From: Lachnospiraceae bacterium
GTDB taxonomy: Bacteria > Bacillota > Clostridia > Lachnospirales > Lachnospiraceae
Length of the DNA: 64,000 bases
Assembly (NCBI GenBank): GCA_910574805.1
Contig: CAJTCV010000006.1
Span: 124,001-188,000, forward strand
Direction: 5' to 3'
In this document: positions 1 to 9,234 of the stretch, in pieces
Position numbering within the stretch: the first letter of the stretch is position 1
Layout of the letters: each line of letters starts with the position of its first letter
Notes under the pieces: model-generated
The model's database searches: none
What the model saw: the letters and a program-made list of their open reading frames with translations, nothing else
Told to the model about the DNA's origin: nothing
Position numbers and translations under genes: made by a program

Positions 1-2
1 AT

Positions 3-434
3 AAAAAAAATATTTCACAGGAGTATGTGGAAAAAAATATTCAATATTTAAATAATTTAAAAGGAGAATTTTTGGAAAGCATGTGTACCGCTGTGAAAAG
101 GTATTACGAAAGTTATAAAATTATGTATCCGGATTTATGCGAGGATCTTCCGGAAGATATTTTAGATGATTTTGAAAAAGATCCAGAATCTATTTTGCAA
201 TACATAGATATTGGAGTATGCCATTTTGATGAATGCGACAAAAAAGATGAAGATGTTCCAGTTATAAACATAGGGGGGGACTGTGCATGGTCAGGCGATG
301 AAGGAATAACGATTGCAGCTAAAGATAATCACCTGGTATACGTCGGACCATGGGAAAAACTCAATGTGTGGATTAACGGAATGGACAGCGGAGCAAACAG
401 AATGTTTAATTATGCGATACCAAAAGATGTGTGA
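3..434 (+). CDS. Immunity-like protein, DUF6985-like (5' partial)
   Basis: Probable immunity protein of an Rhs toxin cassette whose toxin lies upstream of the window. The frame is open to the left edge. The first possible start, GTG at 27, is only 3 bases from an AGGAG, so the gene probably begins outside the window. The acidic, soluble sequence ends in a pattern (GGDCAWSGDEGI followed by HLVYVG) resembling DUF6985-type proteins, which are common beside polymorphic toxins. No signal peptide or membrane segment is visible. Family assignment is from memory of the pattern and is tentative. Confidence 0.5.
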   Translation, partial: KKNISQEYVEKNIQYLNNLKGEFLESMCTAVKRYYESYKIMYPDLCEDLPEDILDDFEKDPESILQYIDIGVCHFDECDKKDEDVPVINIGGDCAWSGDEGITIAAKDNHLVYVGPWEKLNVWINGMDSGANRMFNYAIPKDV

Positions 435-462
435 TATATAAAGTATATATAATAACTCCTGC

Positions 463-801
463 GTGGAAGACGCATCAGAAGAACAGACCGTCTACAAATA
501 CGATATTCTCGGACGAAGGACCGCTGTCCGGACGGATATGGGAACTGCGGAAATACGTTATAACCGTCAGAACTATCCAACCTGCGTAAGAGACGGAAAC
601 GGAATCGAACAGTACAGAACTTGCGATAAGATGGGAAACCTCACCGCCCTGTTCCCTCCTGCGCAGGGAACGGACGGTCCCTGCTGGATGTACCGGTACG
701 ATTTCTTCGACCGGCTGATTGAGACCAGAGACCCCATGGGAAACATCTGGAAAAAAGAAATGATTCTTCCAGGAAAATACTTGGGCAGCCGGGTGTGGTA
801 G
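463..801 (+). pseudogene. Rhs/YD-repeat core fragment
   Basis: Internal piece of an Rhs core with YD-type repeats (YKYDILGRRTAV, YRYDFFDRLIE). It has no start with a ribosome-binding site, no DPSGY boundary, and runs out of frame into the AHH toxin that follows. It is a recombination scar joining core material to a displaced tip. Confidence 0.75.
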
Positions 802-1286
802 ATGGCGGAAGTTCGAAAAAATCAGGGGAAAATATGTTTGAGGAAATGGGGTTGCCAAGAGGTACAAAAAGAGGCAGATACCAAGCTCAACATATAATAC
901 CTGTTGAGGCGATGGATCATCCAGTTATTAAAAAAACAGGAATGGATCTTGATGATGCAAGTAATGGCATATTTTTAAGAGTGCGTGATGATGGAGTGAG
1001 TACGATGACCAGACATAGAGGGGACCATTCACCATATAATCGTGCTGTTCTAAAAAAATTAGATCAGATGGATTTATCATTAAGTGTACCAGAACTGGAA
1101 GCAGAGGTATATAAATTACAACAAGCATCAAGGAGCATGTTGGAAAATGGAGTACCAATATATCCAATAGATAATGAACCCCGAATACGCAGATTAAAAA
1201 ATGCGAGTAATAAGATTTTTGGAGTAAAAAGAGGTATACGTACAGAGAATTTGATTGAAAGGTGGCTGAATAGATATGGTGGATAA
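795..1286 (+). CDS. AHH-type nuclease toxin tip (orphan)
   Basis: Likely DNase toxin domain of the HNH/endonuclease VII superfamily, AHH group. The sequence shows QAQHIIPVEAMDHP, then NGIFL, then RHRGDHSPYN, which match the AHH histidine motif, the middle Asn/Leu strand and the final H-G-H-Y block. The first His of the A-H-H triplet is Gln here, so activity is uncertain. The preceding Rhs fragment is out of frame, so the toxin is not joined to a carrier. An ATG at 834 with AGGGGA upstream is a plausible alternative to the GTG at 795. The next gene overlaps its end by 11 bases, as expected for a toxin-immunity pair. Confidence 0.7.
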   Translation: MVDGGSSKKSGENMFEEMGLPRGTKRGRYQAQHIIPVEAMDHPVIKKTGMDLDDASNGIFLRVRDDGVSTMTRHRGDHSPYNRAVLKKLDQMDLSLSVPELEAEVYKLQQASRSMLENGVPIYPIDNEPRIRRLKNASNKIFGVKRGIRTENLIERWLNRYGG

Positions 1287-1785
1287 CAGTACTGCTGTGC
1301 AACAGATGCGCGATTCTGTAAAAAATATGAATCTTTTTAGAAGTATTGATGGTGGAACGTATGATTTTAAAATTATTCATGATTTTGAACAGGCAAATTT
1401 TTATGCCTTTGAAATGATGGATTTTGAAGGTGAAATGGAAGGAATGACATGGACAGATATAAGAGAGCGTCAGTCCAGTAAGGTATTGGGATTATTGTAT
1501 AAAGAGCCTGATTATAAAAGATATTTTAAAGAAATATTGGATATGGCGGTTCCAGAAGCTGATGAGATAACTTATAGTGAAGAAGCTTTATCTATAGAGG
1601 ATGAAATTTACGAGGATTTATGTCTGTGCATACGCTGTAGAAGAATTTGCGGCTATCGAAATATTTTTTTTGAGGGAATGCTCAAAATCTATGAACTGGG
1701 CGGGTGGCCGTGTGGCTGGGAAGGAAAACTTACAGAAGGCAGATTCATAGCGTATTTCCCATTGGATGAAGACGCAGAAGAGTAA
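1276..1785 (+). CDS. Putative immunity protein for AHH toxin
   Basis: Acidic 169-residue protein of unrecognised family with a CLCIRCRRICG cysteine cluster in its second half. It overlaps the AHH toxin gene by 11 bases, so translational coupling is likely. The immunity role is inferred only from position; no fold could be assigned. Confidence 0.55.
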   Translation: MVDNSTAVQQMRDSVKNMNLFRSIDGGTYDFKIIHDFEQANFYAFEMMDFEGEMEGMTWTDIRERQSSKVLGLLYKEPDYKRYFKEILDMAVPEADEITYSEEALSIEDEIYEDLCLCIRCRRICGYRNIFFEGMLKIYELGGWPCGWEGKLTEGRFIAYFPLDEDAEE

Positions 1786-1953
1786 AGATTCTGTTGCTCA
1801 GAGTATAATTCCTGTTGATTTTGCTACAGGGAATATTGTTAGCTTTTGTCATTGTTCAAGTTTTGGAGAGATGGTGTTTTTGGTGGATTGATATGACATA
1901 AAAAGATATAAAACAGGATAACGGACAGGAAAGCTGTTATCTCTGTAACTGCC

Positions 1954-3429
1954 GTGACCAGAACGACAGACGGAAGGCTCCGGGAAGCCGCCGGAGGAGG
2001 GATCACCTATCAGTACGCCTATACAGAAAACGGCCTGCTGAAAAGAAAATCCGCAGACGGAATCCTCCTTCTGGAATACGCCTACGACCGCAACCGCTCC
2101 CTGTCCGGCCTGACCGACCGCACAGGGAGAACGGTCTGCTATGCCCATGACGCGCTGGACCGTCTGACGCAGGTAACGGAAGGACCGGAGCACGTGCTGG
2201 CTTCGTATCACTACCACAAAGGCGGACCCCTTCAGACGCTGCGTTACGGAAACGGCCTGCAGACGGAGTATCACTATCAGGAAGACGGAAGTCCTGCCGG
2301 CCTTGTGACCATGACGGCACAGGGAAACGTGCTGCTGAATCTTCGCTACGCTTATGATGGAAACGGGAACTGCACGGAAAAAAGCGGAGAACCGTATCAG
2401 AACACGTACACCTATGACCGGATGAACCGCCTGACCGGATCCATACAGGACGGGAAAGGAGTGAGGTATGCCTACGATCCGGCAGGAAACCGTCTGAAAA
2501 AAGAAACCGGGCAGGAGACGGAAACTTATCATTACAATGCGAAAAATCAGCTGACCGAACGTCACACCCGGGAAGATGCTCAGAACCATTATATAAGAGG
2601 ATATGATCCGCTGCTCCTGATACATCAGGATGGAGAAGAGCAGAGCCGTTTTTCCTTTGTTCAGGACGAGACGGGAAGCACCCTGTTCCTGCTGGATGAG
2701 GCGCACGAGATCCGGAAGTCGTACTGCTATGACGCCTTTGGAGATATCCTGCAGGAGACGGGAGATATACCTAATCACTTGACTTATACAGGACAGATAT
2801 ATGATGGAATCGCCGGACAGTATTACCTTCGGGCAAGATTTTACAACCCTGTGGTCGGAAGGTTTCTGCAGGAGGATACATACCGCGGAGACGGGCTGAA
2901 CCTGTACGCATACTGTGCGAATAACCCGGTGATGCATTATGATCCGAGCGGGTATGCGCAGTTGTGTCCGGGCGGGAAAACGAATCCTAATGCAGATACA
3001 AGGAATAAAACAGAGCTTCAATATCAATTGAAGGGCTATGATATGGACTGGCGTGGTACTGGTAAGACATATCAGGATGCTATTAATGAAGCTTTTGCTC
3101 AGATTGAATTATTAACAGGATATAAAAGAGAGCAGTTTATAGTAACAAAATGGGCCAGAGATATAAATGGAAAATCAATTCCCGTAGAATATTTGGGTCC
3201 AGATAATTCTTTTGTAGATATGGATTTTGAACACTATGGAATAGACAGAAAAGGAAATTGGGCGAGTGGTCCAGATGCCCCGCATGTGGGTTGGCAGTTT
3301 GGAACAAAAGGAAAAACAGTTGGGCATATTATTTTGGATGCTGTACCTACAGGAAGAGATTATACATATTCTGATTTACTTAGACAAATTTATGAACAAG
3401 TACAAGTAACATGGCCTAAAAGTCATTAA
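1954..3429 (+). CDS. Truncated Rhs core with Ntox47-like toxin tip
   Basis: The first ~330 residues are Rhs/YD repeats ending in the standard hallmark (GRFLQEDTY, LNLYAYCANNPV, YDPSGY). The remaining ~160 residues are an AT-rich variable toxin tip. The tip ends with GPDAPHVGWQ, GHIILDAVP and an Arg, a pattern I associate with polymorphic toxin type 47; this assignment is from memory. The listed start is a GTG without a convincing ribosome-binding site, and the frame is open only to about 1912, so the N-terminal cage and any secretion signal are missing. It is likely a silent donor cassette. The probable immunity gene lies 45 bases downstream. Confidence 0.7.
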   Translation: MTRTTDGRLREAAGGGITYQYAYTENGLLKRKSADGILLLEYAYDRNRSLSGLTDRTGRTVCYAHDALDRLTQVTEGPEHVLASYHYHKGGPLQTLRYGNGLQTEYHYQEDGSPAGLVTMTAQGNVLLNLRYAYDGNGNCTEKSGEPYQNTYTYDRMNRLTGSIQDGKGVRYAYDPAGNRLKKETGQETETYHYNAKNQLTERHTREDAQNHYIRGYDPLLLIHQDGEEQSRFSFVQDETGSTLFLLDEAHEIRKSYCYDAFGDILQETGDIPNHLTYTGQIYDGIAGQYYLRARFYNPVVGRFLQEDTYRGDGLNLYAYCANNPVMHYDPSGYAQLCPGGKTNPNADTRNKTELQYQLKGYDMDWRGTGKTYQDAINEAFAQIELLTGYKREQFIVTKWARDINGKSIPVEYLGPDNSFVDMDFEHYGIDRKGNWASGPDAPHVGWQFGTKGKTVGHIILDAVPTGRDYTYSDLLRQIYEQVQVTWPKSH

Positions 3430-3474
3430 ATTATCCTGAAAACAAAAAGGAGATAAAAGATATAGAAATTTATT

Positions 3475-3927
3475 ATGGAAGAACATTTGTTAGAATTTTG
3501 GAAATCAACAGGAAAAAAAATTAAAATATTAACTGAGAATGATACAGGGAGAATATGGAATGCAGTTAAAACAAAATACTTAAGACCACACACAGACATT
3601 GGGTATTCTATATTTGACGCTGTGGTTTTTTCTTCAATGGTTGGTGTAGATGTTCCGGATTCGTGGAGATGGATTAGAGATTTTCTCAAGGATGATTCGA
3701 TTATCTTATTTTTTAATAAAGATATGACAGAGCATTTCTATGAGATTGAGAATGGGAGTGAATTTGTCGAGTTTTATGATGAATGTGGAGTGATAGAATT
3801 TTATATTACAAATTGGGATACCGATTATTTATTAGGATATAATCATTCTCAATGTCTGTTTGCTATGGGAACTGCTGTTGAATGGTTGGAAAATGATGAG
3901 AGATATAAGGCTCGATATTCGAAATAA
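3475..3927 (+). CDS. Putative immunity protein, possibly DUF6756-like
   Basis: Soluble, acidic 150-residue protein immediately after the Ntox47-like tip, so an immunity role is likely by position. The C-terminal half (NKDMTEHFYEIE, EFYITN, GYNHSQCLFAMG) resembles small immunity-like proteins I know as DUF6756, but I am not certain. There is no signal peptide. Confidence 0.5.
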   Translation: MEEHLLEFWKSTGKKIKILTENDTGRIWNAVKTKYLRPHTDIGYSIFDAVVFSSMVGVDVPDSWRWIRDFLKDDSIILFFNKDMTEHFYEIENGSEFVEFYDECGVIEFYITNWDTDYLLGYNHSQCLFAMGTAVEWLENDERYKARYSK

Positions 3928-3945
3928 AAGTTTTATTAATCATTA

Positions 3946-4272
3946 GGGCGTGTTGAATAATGCATAAATCTGTTATAATCTATGTATAAAGCTGTAACAG
4001 AGGAGGATATACCATGCAGAGACACGATTTACCAGTCAGTCGAAGAGGCGATCTGACAGATGAACAGTGGGAGCGGATTTATCCATATCTGCCGGTTGGA
4101 CGTAAAGGGCGCCCGTTCGATAATGTACGTGATACGGTTAATGGTATCCTCTGGATCCTGCGGACGGGTTCTCCGTGGAGAGATCTGCCGCCTGTTTATG
4201 GAAACTGGAACACCATATACAAATGTTTTGCCAGATGGGAACAGACAGGTGTGTCTGAATCCATATTCAAAA
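3946..4272 (+). mobile_element. IS5-family element, left-end fragment
   Basis: Begins with GGGCGTGTTGAATAATG preceded by TTA, the usual type of IS5-family left end and target. An internal promoter-like TATAAT and a strong ribosome-binding site (AGAGGAGGATATACC) precede the transposase ATG at 4014. Homology to the element stops at about 4272, where an RNase A-like toxin fragment begins, so the rest of the element and its right end are missing. Confidence 0.7.
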
Positions 4273-4313
4273 TCCATATACAGGCAAGTTGCGGCTACAT
4301 CTTTTTCAGATAA
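4014..4313 (+). pseudogene. IS5-family transposase, N-terminal fragment
   Basis: About 86 residues of the transposase N-terminal domain (DUF4096 type: DLTDEQWERIYPYLP, WILRTGSPWRDLP, YKCFARWEQTG). It then reads out of frame into the following toxin remnant and stops at 4313. No DDE catalytic residues remain, so it is inactive. Confidence 0.8.
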
Positions 4314-4581
4314 AAGAACTGCGACCAATGCAATTCAACAGAATCTTCGTCAAAATGCAAATAAAATATCAGATTGGCTAAATAATCCAAAGTCCAAAGA
4401 TTTTTTGGTAACAGAGACGACACATGATTTTTCGATTGGTAAAGGCGTTGAAGTAAATGTTTATGGAACTGCATCTAAAAATATTACATATGGCCTAAAT
4501 AAATCTCAAATATTTATGGTAAAGGACGCTGGTATGCCAAACGGATATAAAATAATTACTGCATATCCTGTTTTTGATTAA
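4273..4581 (+). pseudogene. RNase A-like CdiA-CT toxin domain remnant
   Basis: Reading the frame that continues to 4581 gives about 100 residues matching the bacterial RNase A-like toxin domain: ATSFSDKRTATNAIQ, KISDWL, then a C-terminal MPNGYKIITAYP block. In the family this domain is an RNase at the end of CdiA or Rhs proteins. The carrier and the tip's N-terminus have been replaced by the IS5 fragment. The matching CdiI immunity gene lies just downstream and is itself split by an IS630 element, so the whole module is dead. Confidence 0.65.
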
Positions 4582-4724
4582 ATTTTAATAAGGTTTATAT
4601 GAAATAAAGGAAAGGATTAGAATAATGAATATTAGTAGTGTAGTGACCGATATATATTCAGCCAAATAATCATTCCATATAATGCCATTCCGTGTTATAC
4701 TAAAAAGAAACGGCGGTGGTGACA

Positions 4725-5887
4725 ATGGCAAGACCCAGGACATATATCATTAAACTCAGTAACGATGAACGGGCTACACTTCAAAAAACAATCCATAATA
4801 AGAAGACCTGTAAAACTGTATTGAAGCGTTGTCAGATACTGCTTGAGCTGGACGAAGAACAGGGGACTGGACTGACCCATGCCCAGCTTGCCCACAGCTA
4901 TGCTGTCTGTCCTGCTACCATAACCAACATCATCCAGTCTTATGTTAAGAATGGCATAAAGGATATTATCCGCTACAATATCAGCCCCAATTCCAGCGCT
5001 GCACTGCGAAAGGTGGATGGGCGTGCCGAGGCACATATCATCCAGATGGCCTGCAGTCCTGCCCCCGAGGGACATTCGCGCTGGACGATCCGGCTTTTGG
5101 AAGAGAAAGCCCGTATTGAACTCGATATCCCCGTTGGGAGGGAAGCCATTCGTCAGACATTAAAAAAAATGAACTTCGACCTCACAAAAACGCCTACTGG
5201 TGCATCCCTCCAAAAGAAAACGCAGAATTCGTAGCCTGTATGGAGGATATCCTGGACATCTACGAAAAGCCGTATGACCCTGCTGTCCCAGTGGTATGTA
5301 TGGACGAAAAGCCATACCAGCTGCTGGGGGAGGCCAGGGAGCCGCTGCCCATGCGCCCGGGGGATACCCGGAAAATTGATTCCGAGTATGTGCGCGGCGG
5401 TACCTGCAGCATATTTGTATTCGTGGAACCTCTGGGCGGTGTACGGCACGTCAACGTCCGGGAACACCGCACTGCGGTTGACTGGGCGGAGGAGATCCGG
5501 TATCTGGTGGATGTCAGCTATCCTGACTGTGACAGGATCATACTTGTCATGGACAACCTGAATACCCATGCTCTTTCCTCTCTGTATAAAGCATTTCCAG
5601 CCCCGGAAGCCCGCAGGATTGCCAAAAAACTGGAAATCCATTACACGCCCAGGCATGGGAGCTGGCTGGACATTGCTGAAATAGAACTCAATGTGATGAC
5701 ACGCCAGTGCCTGTCCCGGAGGATTGATGACATAGGCTTACTGCGGCAGGAACTGGATGCATGGGAGAGCAACCGCAATGAACATACTGCCTGTATCCAT
5801 TGGCACTTTACCACCGACAAGGCCAGAACCAAGTTGACATCGCTCTACCCTAAGTTTGACATTACAAATGAAAATCAATTTAGCTAA
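4725..5887 (+). CDS. IS630-family transposase, made by -1 frameshift
   Basis: DDE transposase for the surrounding IS. The first frame (to 5234) encodes the helix-turn-helix part (YAVCPATITNIIQSY). The second frame encodes the catalytic core: first Asp in VVCMDEKPY, second in IILVMDNLNTH, Glu in DIAEIELNVM. The frames join smoothly at an eight-A run (5162-5169): a one-base backward slip changes the product from LKKMNF to LKKNELRPHKNAYW, which fits the IS630 consensus. ATG 4725 follows GGTGGTGA; a GTG at 4716 is less likely. The right end of the gene reaches into the terminal repeat. Confidence 0.8.
5162..5169 (+). other. Slippery A8 frameshift site in IS630 transposase
   Basis: Eight consecutive A residues at the exact point where the two transposase frames must join. 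A -1 slip on A-AAA-AAA restores a full-length protein. Programmed frameshifting on A runs is known for several IS families. The alternative is a one-base deletion. Confidence 0.6.
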
Positions 5888-5892
5888 ATATA

Positions 5893-6175
5893 ATCAGGTC
5901 AATGCAGTAGGTTTGATACTGTTGGATATTTCATTAAACATTATTTTAATTGGTCAATGAATGATTCTGATCTGGAAAACCTTATTGAAGATTTTTTGAA
6001 AAGAGAAAATAAGGAAACTATTAAGGAGTTCAGAAGTGAAATAGAAATATTATATTTGTTAAATAATACAGATATTATAAGAGAAGTTTTTTCTAAACTG
6101 GGAAATCGAGGAGTAAAAACGAAAGAAGCCAAAGGAACAGTTAAAATGTTATATGAAAAATCAAAAAAGAAATAG
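5893..6175 (+). pseudogene. CdiI-like immunity gene split by IS630
   Basis: From about 5915 the frame reads FDTVGYFIKHYFNWSM, then a helical acidic region (LIEDFLKRE, EFRSEIEILY, IIREVFSKLG). This matches the CdiI family that protects against RNase A-like CdiA-CT toxins, and that toxin remnant lies just upstream. Position 4625 holds a plausible original ATG, separated by the IS. Rejoining the flanks does not give a clean frame, so the gene also carries other damage. A short ORF from ATG 5957 remains but lacks the N-terminal part. Confidence 0.6.
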
Positions 6176-6189
6176 TTAGGTGAACATTT

Positions 6190-6393
6190 TAGTTGACAAC
6201 TTCACCTACGGTGTCCGGAACTGCCTGACCACAGTGGAAGATCCGCAGGACTCCAGAGCAGAGTACTATTATAACATCCTGAACCAGAAGATATTCGAAA
6301 GCTTCTAAATCAGTGGACAGGAGAACGGGGTCTGCGCAGGGCACAACCTGTCCGGTCTGACCGACCGCACGGGAAGAACTTCCGGAATCTTAT
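6190..6393 (+). pseudogene. Rhs core scraps
   Basis: Two short out-of-frame pieces of Rhs core (reading NFTYGVRNCLTTVEDP and LSGLTDRTGRTSG) separated by a stop codon. They show that core material was deleted between the CdiI module and the WHH tip that follows. Confidence 0.65.
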
Positions 6394-6585
6394 TGGAAGT
6401 CAAGAGATAAAAGACAGTTTGATTATCTGGATAAATTAACAGGTGGCAGGCCGGTTGGGACGACATGGCATTATACTAAGATACCAAGAGTGATGGAACT
6501 GGTGCCATTTGGAATACACAATATTTATAATCATAAAGGAGGTGCAAGTTTTGGTCATTGGGCTTATCGAATATTTGGAAGATGA
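6394..6585 (+). pseudogene. WHH-type nuclease toxin remnant
   Basis: A 63-codon frame ending at TGA 6583-6585 reads FDYLDKLTGGRPVG, TWHYTKIPRVMELVP, IHNIYNHKGG. This is the WHH nuclease pattern of the HNH/endonuclease VII superfamily (TWHH, MxLVP, H, HxGG). Tyr replaces the second His of WHH, which may inactivate it. No start codon or carrier remains. The SUKH immunity gene downstream is the usual partner of WHH toxins. Confidence 0.65.
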
Positions 6586-6645
6586 TTAAAATGTATTTAA
6601 ACAACGATGTAAAAAATATTGATTAAAATGAGTAGGAGAGCAGCT

Positions 6646-7128
6646 ATGAAAATTGAAAATAACAGTATTGTAACACCATTACCAACTGATGAACTGATTG
6701 AAGCATTTGAGAATGATTCCAGAGTAGAGTTGCCACAGGACTATAAATGTTTTTTGAAAAAATATAATGGTGCAATTCCTGAAACCAATATATTTACTTT
6801 TAAAAGAAGGAAATATTTAGTGGAAAGATTTTTATGTTTACTGGAAAAACCAATATATGATCAGGAAAATGGAGAATATGATATTGATGTGGTTTTGACT
6901 GCAAAAGGCGAGCTGATGAATGAGGAGGAGGATATAATTGGAACAGATGTTGTGCCGATTGCAAAATTGGCAGGAGATGATTATGTATGTTTGTATTATC
7001 ATAAGAAAAATCCGTCAATTGTGATATGGTATGGCGGAGAATCGGAAGAGTTTCATCCGGTCTTGCGCAAAATAGCAAACAGCTTCAGTGATTTTCTGAA
7101 TATGATTAATGAGTCATGGGAGTACTGA
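6646..7128 (+). CDS. SMI1/KNR4 (SUKH) family immunity protein
   Basis: 160-residue SUKH-fold protein: helix 1 with DELIEAFENDSRVELPQDYKCFLKKYNGAIP, the strand core DVVPIAKLAGDDYVCLYY, and a C-terminal SFSDFLNMI helix typical of the family. SUKH proteins neutralise nuclease toxins such as WHH, and a WHH remnant lies directly upstream. ATG 6646 was chosen because AGGAGAG lies about 9 bases before it; TTG 6619 and ATG 6628 are in frame but less well placed. Confidence 0.8.
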   Translation: MKIENNSIVTPLPTDELIEAFENDSRVELPQDYKCFLKKYNGAIPETNIFTFKRRKYLVERFLCLLEKPIYDQENGEYDIDVVLTAKGELMNEEEDIIGTDVVPIAKLAGDDYVCLYYHKKNPSIVIWYGGESEEFHPVLRKIANSFSDFLNMINESWEY

Positions 7129-7236
7129 TAATTTAAAACTCTGTTTGTTGCATTTGGAAAATGATGTAATCATTTTCCTGCGGGGAGCGTCAGGCTGAGG
7201 GATCATCTCTATTAAGAGGCATATTGAAGATAAAAT

Positions 7237-7285
7237 GGGGAGCAGGGAAAAAATGCACAAAAAGTTCATGTTTTTCCTGCATCCC
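7237..7285 (+). terminator. Possible hairpin terminator after SUKH gene
   Basis: GGGAGCAGGGAAAAAATG pairs imperfectly with CATGTTTTTCCTGCATCCC across a short loop, followed by TATTTAAAA. Its position, about 110 bases after the SUKH stop, suits a terminator, but the U-tract is poor. Confidence 0.35.
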
Positions 7286-7345
7286 TATTTAAAAAAAAAT
7301 TAATTTTAGACGTTTGTTTAATAAAATGGAATGGAGAGGAACAGG

Positions 7346-7681
7346 ATGAGCAAAAAATTATCGTTTGAAGAGTTTGCAGATTCACAGAATGCAATACGGG
7401 AGTATATACATTCTGGTGCAGGTCACTGGGGAACTCACAAAGCAGAAGTCACAGTATTGCGTGACGGAAAGACTGTATTTAAAAATACGGTTTCCATAGT
7501 GTCATTGATCGAGACCAATGAATCTTTTGTAGAGATCGTATGGCCGGAGAAAGAAGAGAAAGAATATTATGCAAAATATTCCAACAATTATCAGAATTTT
7601 AAATATGATGATGGAGTTCTTGAGATAAGATGCCAGGACAGGGAGGGAAATAATATAACTATACAAATAGAATCCCTGTGA
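7346..7681 (+). CDS. Hypothetical protein, 111 residues
   Basis: Small soluble protein of unrecognised family (MSKKLSFEEFADSQNAIREY, later VEIVWPEKEEKEYYAKY). It lies between a SUKH immunity gene and a RES-like gene and could be a further orphan immunity gene, but there is no direct evidence. ATG 7346 is preferred over ATG 7331 because GGAGAGG lies 6 bases before it. Confidence 0.55.
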   Translation: MSKKLSFEEFADSQNAIREYIHSGAGHWGTHKAEVTVLRDGKTVFKNTVSIVSLIETNESFVEIVWPEKEEKEYYAKYSNNYQNFKYDDGVLEIRCQDREGNNITIQIESL

Positions 7682-7803
7682 TTTATCATAATAGATTTAT
7701 TTTGATATTTTTTAGTTAGATACTTGTGCTTTTAAGAACAATACATACATGGGATTTTATATTATTCAGAAAAAAGGCAAAAGACAATAAGGGGGAAGAA
7801 CAT

Positions 7804-9234
7804 ATGACTTATAATTTACATGAAATCATCCGCAGGTATACCCTGCCTGTAGCACGTCAAAATGAGCCGGTAATCTATTTTCTGTCAAAATATTATGACA
7901 GGCTGTTAAAAGAACTCGCCGATTCTGCGGAAGCTGGCTTCGACGATTTTCCCGCACCTTTTTACCGGAAATTAGCAGCTGATATTATTCCGAAAATGAA
8001 AGCCCAGTGCGGGATGATATCAGAGATTCTGAAACTTGACCAAGCACATCAGTACAGCAAAAAATTTGAAAAGTTCGATGAGTTGATGCTGATGTTACAT
8101 CAATACGGAGCACTCAGATATATTTCAACAGGTGATAATACTGCACTGGTCAGAATCAGGAAAGGAGACGGTCCATATGATCGAAAAAATTTATTTCATA
8201 TTCCGTATCATCTAAGAGCGTCTGCCTCTGCACAAAGATTCAGTATTCCCGGAAATCCCGCTTTATATCTGTCCATATATCCGGGAATAAAACTTCTTTC
8301 TGAAGATGCACCTGAATTATCATGGATTGAATGCGGAATGCCCAGGGTATATCATATCTGCCTGTTTCAGCCGCAGCAGACACTGAATTTTTTACATCTG
8401 GCTAAAAAAGGCACTGTTTACCTTTGGGAGTATGACAATGCAAAATGCAAGGAGCATAAGGGAGATCGGATGGAAGCGATCGAACAGTATCTGCTTACTC
8501 TTCCTTTAAGAATCGCATGCTTCATTGGTATAGAAGATAAATTTTCTGGAAGCAGTGTGTATTATTATGAAGAATACATAATTTCTCAACTGCTGACAGA
8601 ATGGATTCGGCAAAGTACACGGTTTGACGGTCTGGCATACCAGAGCGCTTCCATGATCTCTGATGCTGCGAAGCATGATTCCTATAATGTTGTTATTCCA
8701 ACTGGGGATTTCGATGATGCCAGTGGATATGATAAAAGACTTACAAAAATATTCAAATTATCTGAACCGGAAAAAATTGACATATCTGAACGTATGAAAG
8801 ATGTGGAAGATAAGATCAATGAAGTTTATAAATATACGAAAGAACTGAAGTCCATACTGTCCATATCTACTGCAAGCGGACGCCATCCATACCGCCGTCT
8901 GGCGGCTCTCTGTGATTCATTTTGTTCGATTCATGCAGTATTAAAAAATGGAAAAGAATCCAGTATAGCATTTCCGTTTCAGCAGTTGGATACTCTCTGT
9001 CAAATATCCATATTGATCAGTATGTCAATAAGAAACGTCCGGTCGGCAGATGAATGGATCCGGCTGCATAAAGGTTATAAAGGTGATACGACTCTGACAG
9101 AGAATGGTGCACAGATTATTTTGGAAGGATTCTGCAACGCCAGTCTGGATTTTCAGGTATTGAGAAATGCACTTTATCCGAAGCTGACGGAAACAGGTGT
9201 GTTTGGCACGCCGGATTATCAATTTATAGTATGA
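7804..9234 (+). CDS. RES-domain-like protein, 476 residues
   Basis: Residues ~113-175 resemble the RES domain (LVRIRKGDG, then ASAQRFSIPGNPALYLS, then a downstream Glu in ELSWIECG): Arg near the start, an R-F-x-x-P-G-x-P-x-L-Y block, and a Glu. RES proteins include NAD-consuming toxins, but many long RES-like proteins have other or unknown roles. The C-terminal ~250 residues are not recognised. There is no signal peptide. ATG 7804 follows GGGGGAAG; the longer frame from 7726 lacks a good start. The gene has its own terminator and is not obviously an Rhs tip. Confidence 0.55.
   Translation: MTYNLHEIIRRYTLPVARQNEPVIYFLSKYYDRLLKELADSAEAGFDDFPAPFYRKLAADIIPKMKAQCGMISEILKLDQAHQYSKKFEKFDELMLMLHQYGALRYISTGDNTALVRIRKGDGPYDRKNLFHIPYHLRASASAQRFSIPGNPALYLSIYPGIKLLSEDAPELSWIECGMPRVYHICLFQPQQTLNFLHLAKKGTVYLWEYDNAKCKEHKGDRMEAIEQYLLTLPLRIACFIGIEDKFSGSSVYYYEEYIISQLLTEWIRQSTRFDGLAYQSASMISDAAKHDSYNVVIPTGDFDDASGYDKRLTKIFKLSEPEKIDISERMKDVEDKINEVYKYTKELKSILSISTASGRHPYRRLAALCDSFCSIHAVLKNGKESSIAFPFQQLDTLCQISILISMSIRNVRSADEWIRLHKGYKGDTTLTENGAQIILEGFCNASLDFQVLRNALYPKLTETGVFGTPDYQFIV

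Larger units (their letters stand above)
4653..5892 (+). mobile_element. IS630-family insertion sequence (type A), complete
   Basis: Imperfect terminal inverted repeats, TATATTCAGCCAAAT on the left (4653) and the complement of TATATTTAGCTAAAT on the right (ending 5892), flank a two-frame DDE transposase. IS630 elements target TA dinucleotides, and the ends lie in TA-rich context. The insertion separates the first codons of a putative cdiI gene (ATG at 4625) from its body (from 5893). Confidence 0.8.
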
